This document shows positions 8,600 through 17,579 of a DNA stretch of 64,000 nt, piece after piece. Both the position numbers and the translations under genes were made by a program. The first letter of the stretch is position 1, and the number at the start of each line of letters is the position of its first letter. The notes under the pieces were generated by a model that was not told the DNA's origin, searched no databases, and saw only the letters and a program-made list of their open reading frames with translations. The DNA is from an uncultured Prevotellaceae bacterium (GTDB lineage: Bacteria > Bacteroidota > Bacteroidia > Bacteroidales > Bacteroidaceae), in assembly GCA_900319225.1 (NCBI GenBank), contig ONNV01000002.1, forward strand, positions 157,508-221,507, read 5' to 3'.

Positions 8600-8640
8600 A
8601 AAAAGGTGCCAAAAGGGACGGTTCCGTTTGGCACCTTTTT
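8600..8640. terminator. Bidirectional terminator with a GGGACGG loop
   Basis: AAAAAGGTGCCAAA (8600-8613) and TTTGGCACCTTTTT (8627-8640) pair over 14 bp around a 13-nt loop holding GGGACGGTTCC. It sits 4 bp beyond the stop of the HTH gene and ends the DUF2975-HTH transcript. Confidence 0.8.
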
Positions 8641-8643
8641 TAC

Positions 8644-8844
8644 TTATCTGTACTCAAGTATATCGCCCGGCTGGCAGTCCAGCGCCTTGCAGATGGCATC
8701 CAGAGTGGAGAATCGTATGGCCTTGGCCTTTCCGGTCTTAAGGATGGAGAGGTTGGCCTGCGTTATGCCTATCTTATCGGCCAGCTGGCCCGATGACATC
8801 TTGCGTTTGGCCATCATTACGTCAACGTTAACTATTATGCTCAT
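8644..8844 (-). CDS. Small Cro/CI-type HTH regulator
   Basis: A 66-aa DNA-binding protein that is almost entirely one helix-turn-helix domain (SSGQLADKIGITQANLSILK near residues 17-36) ending DCQPGDILEY, as in the YozG-like single-domain regulators. It follows the DUF2975 membrane protein by 12 bp. This pairing recurs in many bacteria, where the small regulator is thought to act with the membrane protein. Its target is unknown; autoregulation is a reasonable guess. Confidence 0.85.
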   Translation of the reverse strand: MSIIVNVDVMMAKRKMSSGQLADKIGITQANLSILKTGKAKAIRFSTLDAICKALDCQPGDILEYR

Positions 8845-8856
8845 AGTCGCGGTGTT

Positions 8857-9561
8857 TTAGATTGTCAGATCCTGTTCCTCTTTCAGGTCTTTGCCCATAA
8901 GTATAATCTGTGATATAATCATCAGTGCCAAACCTGTAATAATCAGCATGCTGTTTGTGTTATTCTGGAATACTATATCATATTCTGCCAGTTTAATATT
9001 CCTCATAAAGAAAAGTGCTTCTGCATAGGAACTGATAAACTGAATAATGTAAATAACAGAAAGAAGTATTCCGGTAGTTTCCAGATATTTTGAAACATTT
9101 GAAACAAATATCTCTCCACGGCGTATACTTCGTATGAGTTTAATAACCAAACAAAGAACCCATATAAGCATTGCCAGAGAAATGATGATTGATGTAATAA
9201 AAATGACAATAGGTGTCTTTTTTGCTTTTGCAGTTGGGAGTGTCAATGTTATCTGTTTCATAGTTACCTTGTATGCCTGATCCCCTACAGTCGATATTAT
9301 AGCGGTATTTGCATATGGTTTCTTAGGTAATACATTAACAGTATAAGTCCTGGTACTCATTTTACTTGATGTTGAGATACCATCTGCTTCAATGATGGTG
9401 TCTCGCTCATAAAACTGCTCAGGAATGTTCCCGTATTCCAGTTTTCCCTCAGAACCAGGAATATAAGTGGATGAGTAGTGATGAAGATTGACTGGAAATA
9501 CCAACAATACAATTAATACTACCAAAAACAATGTGGTGTAAATTTTTAGTTTTTTGTTCAT
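8857..9561 (-). CDS. DUF2975 membrane protein
   Basis: A 234-aa membrane protein with an N-terminal helix (about 8-25), an extracytoplasmic stretch of about 90 residues, then three helices (about 118-143, 160-182, 203-222) and the family C-terminal signature EEQDLTI. Function is unknown; the constant partner is the small HTH regulator encoded next. The gene is visibly A+T-richer than mfd and dnaX, which may indicate transfer. A full consensus promoter lies upstream. Confidence 0.8.
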   Translation of the reverse strand: MNKKLKIYTTLFLVVLIVLLVFPVNLHHYSSTYIPGSEGKLEYGNIPEQFYERDTIIEADGISTSSKMSTRTYTVNVLPKKPYANTAIISTVGDQAYKVTMKQITLTLPTAKAKKTPIVIFITSIIISLAMLIWVLCLVIKLIRSIRRGEIFVSNVSKYLETTGILLSVIYIIQFISSYAEALFFMRNIKLAEYDIVFQNNTNSMLIITGLALMIISQIILMGKDLKEEQDLTI

Positions 9562-9605
9562 AATTGGAAAGTTCTCTTATTGTTAAACGATAAATATTTT
9601 CGGTG

Positions 9606-9636
9606 CAAAGATATGTGCTATTTTTAATCCACCAAA
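9606..9636 (-). promoter_or_regulatory. Consensus promoter of the DUF2975-HTH operon
   Basis: On the minus strand TTTG (9633-9636), exactly 19 bp, then TATCTTTG (9606-9613): both boxes and the spacing match the Bacteroidetes primary-sigma consensus. The leader is about 40 nt. Confidence 0.8.
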
Positions 9637-9667
9637 GAAAAACAGGAAAAATTTATTGAAATTCGAT

Positions 9668-9942
9668 AAAAAGGAGTCGGGGACGGTTCTATCTGTGCCC
9701 TTTTTGATAATAATCCAAGGTGCACAGAACTTTTGGGGTATCGGTATCGGAAACCATGGCCGCCCGTGGGCTTGTGAACGGGAGGAGCCTGTTCTCAAGA
9801 AGATGTTCTGGAAGGTATGAGTTTACTCATGCCTTTCAGAGCGTCTTATTGGGAATAGGAGGGATAGCGCGAAGCGCGTAGTTTCAGATACTGATACCCC
9901 AAAAGTTCTCTTGGAAAAAAGGGTACAGATAGAACCGTCCCC
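9668..9942. repeat. Nested inverted-repeat element with RNA-like branching
   Basis: The 9562-9983 gap holds no convincing gene. Outer arms 9679-9705 and 9916-9942 are inverted copies of GGGGACGGTTCTATCTGTG plus a CCCTTTTT tail, with one mismatch in 27. Inner arms 9726-9748 and 9887-9909 (AGAACTTTTGGGGTATC core) pair with one mismatch in 23. Within the 138-nt interior are hairpins at about 9771-9799, 9808-9839 (14-bp stem with one mismatch, TTTA loop) and 9867-9877. This looks like either a small mobile element or a structured RNA of about 200 nt; the strand is undetermined. Confidence 0.6.
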
Positions 9943-9975
9943 TTTGGTTCCTTTTGGCACCTTTTTGTATCTTTG
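9943..9975 (+). promoter_or_regulatory. Promoter of mfd
   Basis: TTTG (9943-9946), 21 bp, then TATCTTTG (9968-9975). Transcription should begin around 9982, at or next to the mfd ATG at 9984, so the mRNA would have almost no leader. Confidence 0.65.
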
Positions 9976-9983
9976 CAGGTGCT

Positions 9984-12900
9984 ATGACATTGGCGGATCT
10001 TAGTGGCCTTTATGGCGGGTTGGCGCAGACCAAGGCGCTGATTAAGGAACTTGCGGGAAAACGCACCGGAAACGTTTTTCTGCAGGGGCTCCGTGCGTCA
10101 TCGGCTCCGCTTTTGTTCTGTGGAGTGGCTCAGAACGGGGGTAAGCCTTGCATCCTTATCATACTCAATGACCAGGAGGAGGCCGCATATTTCTATCACG
10201 ATATGGTGCAGACCATGGGCGATCAGAACGTGCTCTATTTCCCGTCGGCATTCCGCCGCGCCGCCAAGTACGGACAGAAGGACGATGCCAGCGAGATATT
10301 GCGCACAGAGGTCCTGAGCCGCCTTACAACCATAACTCCCGATGCCCAGACGCTGGTGATTGTGACATCAGCCGATGCACTGGCCGAGAAGGTGGTATCC
10401 AAATCCAGCCTTGAGGACAAGTCCATACGCATCAGCGTAGGCGAGACTCTGGACCGCGAGGAACTGCAGAGCCTGCTGCTGGAACTTGGTTTCAACCGCG
10501 TGGATTACGTCTATGAGCCGGGTCAGTTTGCCCTGCGCGGCAGCATTCTGGATGTGTTCTCGTTCTCATCGGAGTATCCGTTCCGCCTGGATTTCTTTGG
10601 CGATGACATAGACAGCATACGTCAGTTCTCTGTCGATACACAGCTCTCAACGGAGCAGAAGGACAGCGTGGTTGTGGTGCCCGATATGGATAAGATGGAG
10701 GGCGCACAGGTATCGCTAATGGATTTCCTGCCGGCTGATACCGTGCTGGCTGTCAAGGACTTGCTGCTGACCGCTGACCGTATGACCACAGTAAGTAATG
10801 AAGTGGCCGATCAAGAGAGCATGGCCGCCCGCATGCGTCAGGTCACTGCCGCCGCAACCGATAATGCCGAGCCTGTTGAGATGCCGCACCTGCTTACTGC
10901 GGAAGACTTTCTGCACAAGACCACCGGTTTCCGCGTGGTGGAGTTCGGCAACAAACCCACCGGTGCGGCACAGGCCACAATAACCTTTGATACAACGCCG
11001 CAGCCGCTGTTCCACAAGAACTTTGACCTTGTGTCACAGAGCCTGACCGATTATATAGTAAAGGGTTACAGGATTTATATCCTGACCGATAACCCCAAGC
11101 AGGGTGAGCGCCTGCACGATATCTTTACCGAGCGCGGCGAGAACATACAGTTTGAGACCATAGGCAAGACACTGCATGAGGGTTTTGCCGACGGCATACT
11201 TAAATGCTGTTTCTTTACCGATCATCAGATATTTGACCGCTATCACAAGTATAACCTGCGCAGCGAGCGTGCCCGTAACGGAAAAGTGGCGCTCACGCTC
11301 AAGGAGCTGCAGGAGTTCCAGATTGGTGATTATGTGGTGCATATGGACCATGGCGTGGGCAAGTTCGGCGGCCTGGTTCGTGTTCCGGAGGGCGGCGGAT
11401 ATCAGGAGAAAATAAAGATTATCTACAAGAATGACGATGTGGTGTTTGTATCCATCCACGCCCTGCACAAGGTCTCCAAGTACAAGGGCAAGGAGGGTGA
11501 GGAGCCGCACATAAACAAACTGGGCACCGGTGCGTGGGAGAACCTTAAGGAGCGTACCAAGGGTAAGATCAAGGATATTGCGCGTGACCTTATAAAACTC
11601 TATGCCAAGCGATTGGAGGAGAAAGGCTTTGCCTACAGCCCCGACTCATATCTGCAGAACGAGCTGGAGGCCAGCTTCATGTATGAGGATACACCTGACC
11701 AGCTCAAGGCCACACAGGATATAAAGCAGGATATGGAGAGCAGCCGCCCCATGGACCGCCTCATCTGTGGTGATGTGGGATTCGGCAAGACCGAAGTTGC
11801 CATCCGTGCCGCCTTCAAGGCTGTGGCCGACAACAAGCAGGTGGCAGTTCTGGTGCCTACCACCATACTGGCATTCCAGCACTACCAGACATTCCGTGAC
11901 CGATTGAAGGATTTCCCGTGCCGAGTGGAGTATCTCTCACGCGCCCGCAGCGCCGCTCAGACCACCGCAATTCTGGAGGACCTCAAGAACGGCAAGATTG
12001 ATATAGTAATAGGTACGCACAAATTAATAGGCAAGCAGGTCAAGTTCAAAGACCTGGGCCTGCTCATTATCGATGAGGAACAGAAATTCGGCGTATCGGT
12101 CAAGGAGAAACTCAAGCAGCTGCGTGCCAACGTGGATGTGCTCACCATGACCGCCACACCTATACCGCGCACCCTGCAGTTCTCGCTCATGGGTGCCCGC
12201 GACCTCTCGGTCATCCAGACTCCGCCGCCAAACCGTTATCCCATACAGACCGAACTCCATGTGTTCAGTCCCGATATCATCCGCGAGGCAGTCAATTTTG
12301 AGATGAGCCGTAACGGACAGCTCTTTATTGTGAGCAACCGCATATCGTCATTGCCGGATCTGGCTGCAATTGTGGAGCGTGAGGTCCCTGATGCCCGCGT
12401 GGCCATCGGCCATGGACAGATGGATCCCGATGAGCTTGAAAAGATTCTTACCGGATTCATAAATTATGACTATGATGTGCTCATTGCCACATCCATCATT
12501 GAGAACGGAATAGATATACCCAACGCCAATACAATCATCGTCAACTCCGCCCAGAACTTTGGTCTGAGTGATTTGCACCAGATGCGCGGACGAGTAGGGC
12601 GTTCCAACAGGAAAGCGTTCTGCTATCTGCTGGCACCGCCTCTGGCATCGCTGTCCGATGAGTCCCGCCGCCGCCTGCAGGCCATTGAGAGTTTCAGCGA
12701 TCTGGGCAGCGGAATCCAGCTGGCTCTGCAGGATCTGGATATACGTGGCGCCGGTAACCTTCTGGGTGCCGAGCAGAGCGGATTCATAGCCGACCTGGGT
12801 TACGAGACCTACCAGAAGATTCTCAAGGAGGCAGTCCGCGAACTCAAGAACGATGAGTTCCAGGATCTGTTCCGCGAGCAGGAGGCTAAGGAGAAGGGTG

Positions 12901-13412
12901 GTGGCGCAGGTGCTGCAGCCGGAAGCACCCCGATGGATGCGTCACGCTATGTCGATGAGTGCACCATTGAGACTGATCTGGACCTCTGTTTCCCGGATTC
13001 ATTTGTGCCAGATGGCAGCGAGCGTATCCTTCTGTACCGCGAGCTTGACAGCATGGAGCGCGAGCAGGATATCCAGCGCTTCCGCGACCGCCTGCAGGAC
13101 CGTTTCGGCCAGATTCCCAAACAGGCCGACGAACTTATCCGTCTGGTCACCCTGCGCCGTATGGGCCGTGAACTGGGCGTTGAGAAGATATACCTCAAGG
13201 CTGACCGCATGAGCCTGTTCTTTGTAGCCAACCCCGACAGTCCCTATTATGAGAGCGAGGCATTCGGCGCCATCCTGGCCTACGCCGGCCAGAACCCCAT
13301 GACCTGCCGCCTGCGCGAGGAAGGCACCAAGCGCAGCCTCCAGGTATCGGACGTAAAGGACATCGACAGCGCCATAGGCATCCTGCGTGCCATCCTCACT
13401 CCTGCACTCTAA
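9984..13412 (+). CDS. mfd: Transcription-repair coupling factor
   Basis: DNA translocase of 1142 aa that removes RNA polymerase stalled at lesions and recruits UvrA. In order: UvrB-like N-terminal domains, the RNA-polymerase-interacting CarD-like domain (FQIGDYVVHMDHGVGKFGG, about 450-470), the helicase motor with Walker A GDVGFGKTE near 595, DEEQ near 696 and the second RecA fold ending in QMRGRVGRS, then the C-terminal TRCF domain. An open frame reaches back to a TTG at 9954, but that lies upstream of the -7 box, so the ATG at 9984 is chosen. Confidence 0.95.
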   Translation: MTLADLSGLYGGLAQTKALIKELAGKRTGNVFLQGLRASSAPLLFCGVAQNGGKPCILIILNDQEEAAYFYHDMVQTMGDQNVLYFPSAFRRAAKYGQKDDASEILRTEVLSRLTTITPDAQTLVIVTSADALAEKVVSKSSLEDKSIRISVGETLDREELQSLLLELGFNRVDYVYEPGQFALRGSILDVFSFSSEYPFRLDFFGDDIDSIRQFSVDTQLSTEQKDSVVVVPDMDKMEGAQVSLMDFLPADTVLAVKDLLLTADRMTTVSNEVADQESMAARMRQVTAAATDNAEPVEMPHLLTAEDFLHKTTGFRVVEFGNKPTGAAQATITFDTTPQPLFHKNFDLVSQSLTDYIVKGYRIYILTDNPKQGERLHDIFTERGENIQFETIGKTLHEGFADGILKCCFFTDHQIFDRYHKYNLRSERARNGKVALTLKELQEFQIGDYVVHMDHGVGKFGGLVRVPEGGGYQEKIKIIYKNDDVVFVSIHALHKVSKYKGKEGEEPHINKLGTGAWENLKERTKGKIKDIARDLIKLYAKRLEEKGFAYSPDSYLQNELEASFMYEDTPDQLKATQDIKQDMESSRPMDRLICGDVGFGKTEVAIRAAFKAVADNKQVAVLVPTTILAFQHYQTFRDRLKDFPCRVEYLSRARSAAQTTAILEDLKNGKIDIVIGTHKLIGKQVKFKDLGLLIIDEEQKFGVSVKEKLKQLRANVDVLTMTATPIPRTLQFSLMGARDLSVIQTPPPNRYPIQTELHVFSPDIIREAVNFEMSRNGQLFIVSNRISSLPDLAAIVEREVPDARVAIGHGQMDPDELEKILTGFINYDYDVLIATSIIENGIDIPNANTIIVNSAQNFGLSDLHQMRGRVGRSNRKAFCYLLAPPLASLSDESRRRLQAIESFSDLGSGIQLALQDLDIRGAGNLLGAEQSGFIADLGYETYQKILKEAVRELKNDEFQDLFREQEAKEKGGGAGAAAGSTPMDASRYVDECTIETDLDLCFPDSFVPDGSERILLYRELDSMEREQDIQRFRDRLQDRFGQIPKQADELIRLVTLRRMGRELGVEKIYLKADRMSLFFVANPDSPYYESEAFGAILAYAGQNPMTCRLREEGTKRSLQVSDVKDIDSAIGILRAILTPAL

Positions 13413-13424
13413 AAAAATACTATT

Positions 13425-13446
13425 AATAGTTTGTATTTAAACTATT
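13425..13446. promoter_or_regulatory. Operator 1 of the hipBA module
   Basis: AATAGTTT (13425-13432) and AAACTATT (13439-13446) form a perfect 8-bp inverted repeat with a 6-bp spacer. The right part of its first arm and its spacer contain the -33 TTTG, so a bound repressor would block the promoter. Confidence 0.65.
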
Positions 13447-13459
13447 ATTGGTATATTTG
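13430..13459 (+). promoter_or_regulatory. Promoter of the hipBA module
   Basis: TTTG (13430-13433), 18 bp, then TATATTTG (13452-13459). It lies between and overlaps the paired operators, 34 bp before the antitoxin start codon. Confidence 0.7.
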
Positions 13460-13465
13460 CGCTGT

Positions 13466-13487
13466 AATAGTGTAAAATCAAACTATT
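13466..13487. promoter_or_regulatory. Operator 2 of the hipBA module
   Basis: AATAGTGT (13466-13473) and AAACTATT (13480-13487) repeat operator 1 with a single change and the same 6-bp spacer. It is offset by 41 bp, about four helical turns, which puts both sites on the same DNA face and suits cooperative binding by a HipB-type dimer. Confidence 0.6.
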
Positions 13488-13492
13488 AAATA

Positions 13493-13813
13493 ATGGATGA
13501 TATTTATTTTCTGACAGACTTGGATGTTGCCAAGAGGATAGGGGCTAATCTTAAGAATCTGCGGTTAAGGCAGAACGTTACTCAGAGTAATCTTTCTGAA
13601 TCAGCAGGAGTGTCACTCTCTACACTTAAAAAGATAGAAAACGGTGATATATGCTCTTTTGATTCTTTCTTGCGATTGTTGCGAACATTGCGTAAACTTG
13701 ATGTGCTGCAGCCGTTGGTAGAGGAAGAACAGCTAACTCCCAATGAGTATTGGGAGTTTATAAATAACGCAAAACGGAAAATACGTAAACGCGCTGGGAG
13801 AGCCGGCAAATAA
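13493..13813 (+). CDS. hipB: HipB-type antitoxin, XRE family regulator
   Basis: A 106-aa protein with a Cro/CI helix-turn-helix (IGANLKNLRLRQNVTQSNLS onward, residues 12-60) and a basic C-terminal tail (KRKIRKRAGRAGK). In the HipBA family this partner neutralises the kinase and represses the operon. Two matching inverted repeats straddle the promoter upstream. The kinase gene starts 14 bp downstream. The symbol reflects the family, not proven orthology. Confidence 0.8.
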   Translation: MDDIYFLTDLDVAKRIGANLKNLRLRQNVTQSNLSESAGVSLSTLKKIENGDICSFDSFLRLLRTLRKLDVLQPLVEEEQLTPNEYWEFINNAKRKIRKRAGRAGK

Positions 13814-13827
13814 AAAAACTAAAGACT

Positions 13828-15105
13828 ATGATTGATGCAGCGAGAGTAAAATTGTTTGGTATGCCTATCGGCACTTTGAGATTGGATCACCGATATGATG
13901 TGGTCAGTTTCCAATATGACGATCAGTTTGCAAATACAGGCATTGAACCGGCCCCGCTTATGATGCCGGTAAGAAAAGGAGTTGTTTATTCTTTCGGTAA
14001 TCTGGAGAGAATCACCTATCAGGGACTCCCCGGTATGATGGCCGATTCTCTACCGGATACGTACGGACGGGCATTGTTTGAAAAGTGGTTGTCTTTAAAT
14101 GGCAGGACCAGCGGTAATGTTATAGAGTCTTTGTGTTATCTTGGAAACCGATGCATGGGTGCATTGGAGTTTGAACCTGCACTGCTTGATGACAGCAAAT
14201 CAGATATGTCATTTGAGATAGATTCTCTTGTGGATGTTGCCAGAGAGGCGTTGGCTGAGAAAGAGAGTTTCAGCACCAATCTGAGTAATGACAGGAAATC
14301 AGCAATTGCAGAGATTCTCAGGTTGGGAATATCGGCTGGAGGTCAGAGAGCCAAAGCGGTCATTGCATACAATAAAGAGACGGGTGAGGTCAGATCCGGT
14401 CAGATTATGGCCCCAGATGGCTTTGACTATTACCTTATTAAACTTGACGGGGTATCGGCAACTGCCGGATTCAAGGAGACTGGAAATTATGGGCGTCTGG
14501 AATATTCATTCTATAAATTGACTCAGAAGTGTGGAATAGATATGACAGAATGCTCAATTCTGGAGGAAAACGGCCGCGCTCATTTCATGACAAAACGTTT
14601 TGACCGATTGGACGGAAAGAAACTCCATATGCAGACGCTATGCGGAATTGCTCACTTTGATTACCGCATTCACAGGGCGTATTCATACGAACAGGCATTC
14701 GGTGTCATGAGGATGCTCAAACTCTCATATCAGGAAATGAGCCAATTGTTCAGACGTATGGTCTTCAATGTAGTGTTCAGAAATCAGGATGACCATACTA
14801 AGAACATCTCCTTCCTGATGGATGACAATGGTAATTGGAGATTGTCTCCGGCATACGATATGGGTTATTCATATAATCCTGCAGGTGGCTGGACATCAAC
14901 ACATCAGATGTCAATCAATAACAAATTTGATGACATAACACGTAAAGATTTGTTGGCTTGTGCATCGGCCAATGGCATCAAGGATGCATCGGAAATAATC
15001 GATGAGGTTTGCGATGCAATATCCCTATGGCCTGATATCGCCCGTGATTGTGGAGTACCGCAGCTGATGATTGATGGTATTACACCAAACTTTGTTCATT
15101 TATAG
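13828..15105 (+). CDS. hipA: HipA-family serine/threonine kinase toxin
   Basis: Full-length 425-aa HipA fold with the N-terminal subdomain fused, not split into a second gene. Active-site elements are all present: the GGQRAK loop (171-176), Lys205 in YYLIKLDG, the catalytic NQDDHTKN loop with Asp321 aligning to E. coli Asp309, and the metal-binding Asp344 in SPAYDM. The E. coli enzyme phosphorylates glutamyl-tRNA synthetase; the target here is unknown. The cassette lies in A+T-richer DNA and has its own terminator, consistent with acquisition as a unit. Confidence 0.88.
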   Translation: MIDAARVKLFGMPIGTLRLDHRYDVVSFQYDDQFANTGIEPAPLMMPVRKGVVYSFGNLERITYQGLPGMMADSLPDTYGRALFEKWLSLNGRTSGNVIESLCYLGNRCMGALEFEPALLDDSKSDMSFEIDSLVDVAREALAEKESFSTNLSNDRKSAIAEILRLGISAGGQRAKAVIAYNKETGEVRSGQIMAPDGFDYYLIKLDGVSATAGFKETGNYGRLEYSFYKLTQKCGIDMTECSILEENGRAHFMTKRFDRLDGKKLHMQTLCGIAHFDYRIHRAYSYEQAFGVMRMLKLSYQEMSQLFRRMVFNVVFRNQDDHTKNISFLMDDNGNWRLSPAYDMGYSYNPAGGWTSTHQMSINNKFDDITRKDLLACASANGIKDASEIIDEVCDAISLWPDIARDCGVPQLMIDGITPNFVHL

Positions 15106-15129
15106 AAAAAGACAATCCAATTAGAGTAG

Positions 15130-15160
15130 AACGGTCCAAGATCAATGGACCGTTTTATTC
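15130..15160 (+). terminator. Terminator after hipA
   Basis: AACGGTCCA (15130-15138) and TGGACCGTT (15146-15154) pair around a 7-nt loop, followed by TTATT. Confidence 0.75.
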
Positions 15161-15180
15161 TAGTTTTACAAAACTATGAT

Positions 15181-16440
15181 TCAGTAGCCTACATTGATAG
15201 CAACCCCCAGATTCAGGGACCATACATCTCCAAGGTTCTTCTTGTAATTATGGTACATACCGTATACCGAGAACCTCAATCCTGTAAATGATATCCCATT
15301 GTTATCCTGATCTCTCCAGATAATCCAGTCGGTATCCAGACCAAAGAGAAATCCTTGGTTTCCGGGAAGTTTACTTTTTATATTGTGCTTGCCGTCTTTC
15401 TGTTTCTTATCTGTATATTGAGTGAGGGAACCTAATGAAGTTCCTATAACGGGTGTAAATCTGACGTATTCATTTGAAAATAGAGTATATCCTGTTTTAA
15501 ACCTTATTCCGGCTTCATTGACGGTCTCACCTTTAGTCCAATCATAGTTGTAGTCATAATCATGATAGAAATCTGACTGCTTTAGTTCGCCATACCCCAA
15601 TAAATATAACTCTCCTTCAAAATTGAAACCATGGTATCCCACCTCAAATCCGAATGTCATTCCGTTAGCTGGTTTCAGAAATTCTGAGCCGTTCCCTATA
15701 ATGCTGTTGTTGAGATATCCCATGTGTGCTCCCATTTCCAGTTTAGTCTTTTTGATGGGAGTATATCCGAATTCCTGCGGGGTATATTCTCTGGGATTTT
15801 CTTTGAGTTCCCTTTTAATTTTGGACTCATAGTCCGATATTACCGTCGTGTCTTTACCTTGATTGCTTTCACGGTTAAATGACTGTTTTCTCTCTTCAAA
15901 TATACGTTGATAGTATTCCTTAATATCGCCTTTAGTCGTATCCTGACTGCTGTTATAGGCTCTTACGGCTTCTCTGGCCGATAACTCCGCTATATCAAAC
16001 AGTACTTTATTGTATCTCAGATCCCAATCGCCGGCCTTGGCAGGATCATAATAACTCCTTCCGGGAATCATGGATACAGTCAGATCCTTATACGAATAAT
16101 TTGTATTCCGATATTTAAACAACCCTAATTTTTCACTTTCTTGTATTTTTATCGTGCTGTTAGAACCTGTTTCATCGGCACTAACCGGAATGAAATTGTC
16201 CCATGACAGGTTTGGGGCTTCGCTCCATTCTATAATTCCTTGAAATACCAACCTATACAATGGGGAGAGGGTTATGGAGTCCGTTGTATGTAGAGGTATT
16301 TTCATGGAGAATTGGTAGTGAGGCCATACGGAATCAATCTCTGCAAGGGTATATACCTGAACCTCCGTCTGTGAATAGGCAGTGCTGAATGTTAGCAATA
16401 GACCTGCAAACAGAGTGAATATTTGCGTGGATAATCGCAT
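15181..16440 (-). CDS. Secreted protein: degenerate DUF922-like domain plus beta-rich C-terminus (paralogue A)
   Basis: A 419-aa protein with a signal peptide ending near AYSQ (residue 24). Residues about 75-215 follow the DUF922 plan: LSWDNF (78-83), then WDLRYNKVLFDIAELSAR (139-156), then FNRESNQGKDT (188-198). The putative DUF922 zinc motif HEQxHFDI reads YNKVLFDI here, so the zinc ligands are gone. The remaining 200 residues are rich in aromatic beta-strand patterns with the shared motif FYHDYDYNYDWTKGE and a Y-terminal end, suggesting an outer-membrane barrel. Last of three tandem paralogues, 12 bp after B. Confidence 0.6.
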   Translation of the reverse strand: MRLSTQIFTLFAGLLLTFSTAYSQTEVQVYTLAEIDSVWPHYQFSMKIPLHTTDSITLSPLYRLVFQGIIEWSEAPNLSWDNFIPVSADETGSNSTIKIQESEKLGLFKYRNTNYSYKDLTVSMIPGRSYYDPAKAGDWDLRYNKVLFDIAELSAREAVRAYNSSQDTTKGDIKEYYQRIFEERKQSFNRESNQGKDTTVISDYESKIKRELKENPREYTPQEFGYTPIKKTKLEMGAHMGYLNNSIIGNGSEFLKPANGMTFGFEVGYHGFNFEGELYLLGYGELKQSDFYHDYDYNYDWTKGETVNEAGIRFKTGYTLFSNEYVRFTPVIGTSLGSLTQYTDKKQKDGKHNIKSKLPGNQGFLFGLDTDWIIWRDQDNNGISFTGLRFSVYGMYHNYKKNLGDVWSLNLGVAINVGY

Positions 16441-16452
16441 TATTATTTTGAT

Positions 16453-17565
16453 TTAAAACTGTTCAGGTAACAGAAGTGCTATTCCAGTATTCAGAGACCA
16501 GATGTTTACATTACCGTTATATACGCCGTAGGAACCAAATAACTTTAATCTTAAGCCAAAGGTTCCTTTGGGGCGGTAATCAACATCCATTCCAAGATAT
16601 ACACCTTCGCCATCGGGAATATAACTTCTGTTTTTTCCTCCTTTCTGACCCTTGATGCCGGTGTTTTGATATATATCCGCAGATTGAAAACCTGCAAAAG
16701 GTGTGAGGCTTATTCGGTCATTTGACATAACGTTAAAACCGACACCAAATCTGAAAATCATTTCGTTGGCTTTTTTAATGTCATTCCAATAATAATAGTT
16801 GTATGAATCGTAATAGAAACATGGAGTCTTGACATTGCTCCATAACCGGGAGAATTGCATTTCAAACCTGTAATCTGATTTAAAATGAAATTCTGCTGAT
16901 ATGTTGAATCCATTCCACAAACCGAAATCATTGGAATAACCAGTCAGAAAGCAGTTATTTTCATAATACCCCATCAAAACCAGATAATAATTGGATCTGG
17001 TGTCTGATTTAGGCACTACCCCATTTGAAGTGAGTAAAAAAGTGACAGAATAGAAGTCTTCAATTTTGATATCGGCTATTTGGTCTTTCAATCTGATTTC
17101 ATAATCCTTAATTACTGTTGTATCCCGACCAGAGTTACTGTTGATTATGAATTGTTCCTTGCTTTCATCATATATCTGACGGTATCGGGCATATATTTCA
17201 TAAATACCCACCTTACCATTATGGTTGTCCTGTGTGGCTTGCTTCATGGATAGAAGTGCCATATCATACAGTATCTGGTTGTATCTCAGGTCCCAATCTG
17301 TTATCTTGGATGGATCATATAAACTGCTTTTTGTGTCCACTTCGACCAGATACAAATCCTTACATAGCTTTTTATTGTGCTGTACTAAAGCTTGTGATAC
17401 ACCAATAACAAGATGACTTGCCATTCCTATACTGTCAGCACTAGCCGGTGTAAAGTCATCCCATGTCAGTCGGGTCCTGTCAAATAATTGAGTCTGGGAA
17501 CAAACAGGGAAGCTGAATAACAATAATCCTGCAAGGAAGGAGAATATGATAGTTGACTTTTTCAT
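16453..17565 (-). CDS. Secreted protein: degenerate DUF922-like domain plus beta-rich C-terminus (paralogue B)
   Basis: A 370-aa paralogue with a signal peptide (MKKSTIIFSFLAGLLLFSF, cleavage near VCSQ). LTWDDF is at 33-38, WDLRYNQILYDM at 91-102 replaces the expected HEQxHFDI-type zinc motif, and NSNSGRDTTVIKDYE marks the end of the domain. The C-terminal half shares FYYDSYNYYYW and SNDRISLTPFAGF with the other members. The frame is open to 17595, but the Met at 17565 starts the signal peptide. It begins 14 bp after paralogue C ends. Confidence 0.6.
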   Translation of the reverse strand: MKKSTIIFSFLAGLLLFSFPVCSQTQLFDRTRLTWDDFTPASADSIGMASHLVIGVSQALVQHNKKLCKDLYLVEVDTKSSLYDPSKITDWDLRYNQILYDMALLSMKQATQDNHNGKVGIYEIYARYRQIYDESKEQFIINSNSGRDTTVIKDYEIRLKDQIADIKIEDFYSVTFLLTSNGVVPKSDTRSNYYLVLMGYYENNCFLTGYSNDFGLWNGFNISAEFHFKSDYRFEMQFSRLWSNVKTPCFYYDSYNYYYWNDIKKANEMIFRFGVGFNVMSNDRISLTPFAGFQSADIYQNTGIKGQKGGKNRSYIPDGEGVYLGMDVDYRPKGTFGLRLKLFGSYGVYNGNVNIWSLNTGIALLLPEQF

Positions 17566-17579
17566 TGGTAATACCAATA

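Noticed and set aside
9583-9798. A 71-aa minus-strand reading frame in the gap before mfd
   Set aside because: It crosses the arms of the nested inverted repeat, has no recognisable domain and no promoter or conserved start; the DNA is better explained as a structured element.
9716-9915. 6S RNA
   Set aside because: The length is similar, but 6S is a single rod with a central bubble; this sequence forms several side hairpins inside a closing stem and lies inside a palindromic element.
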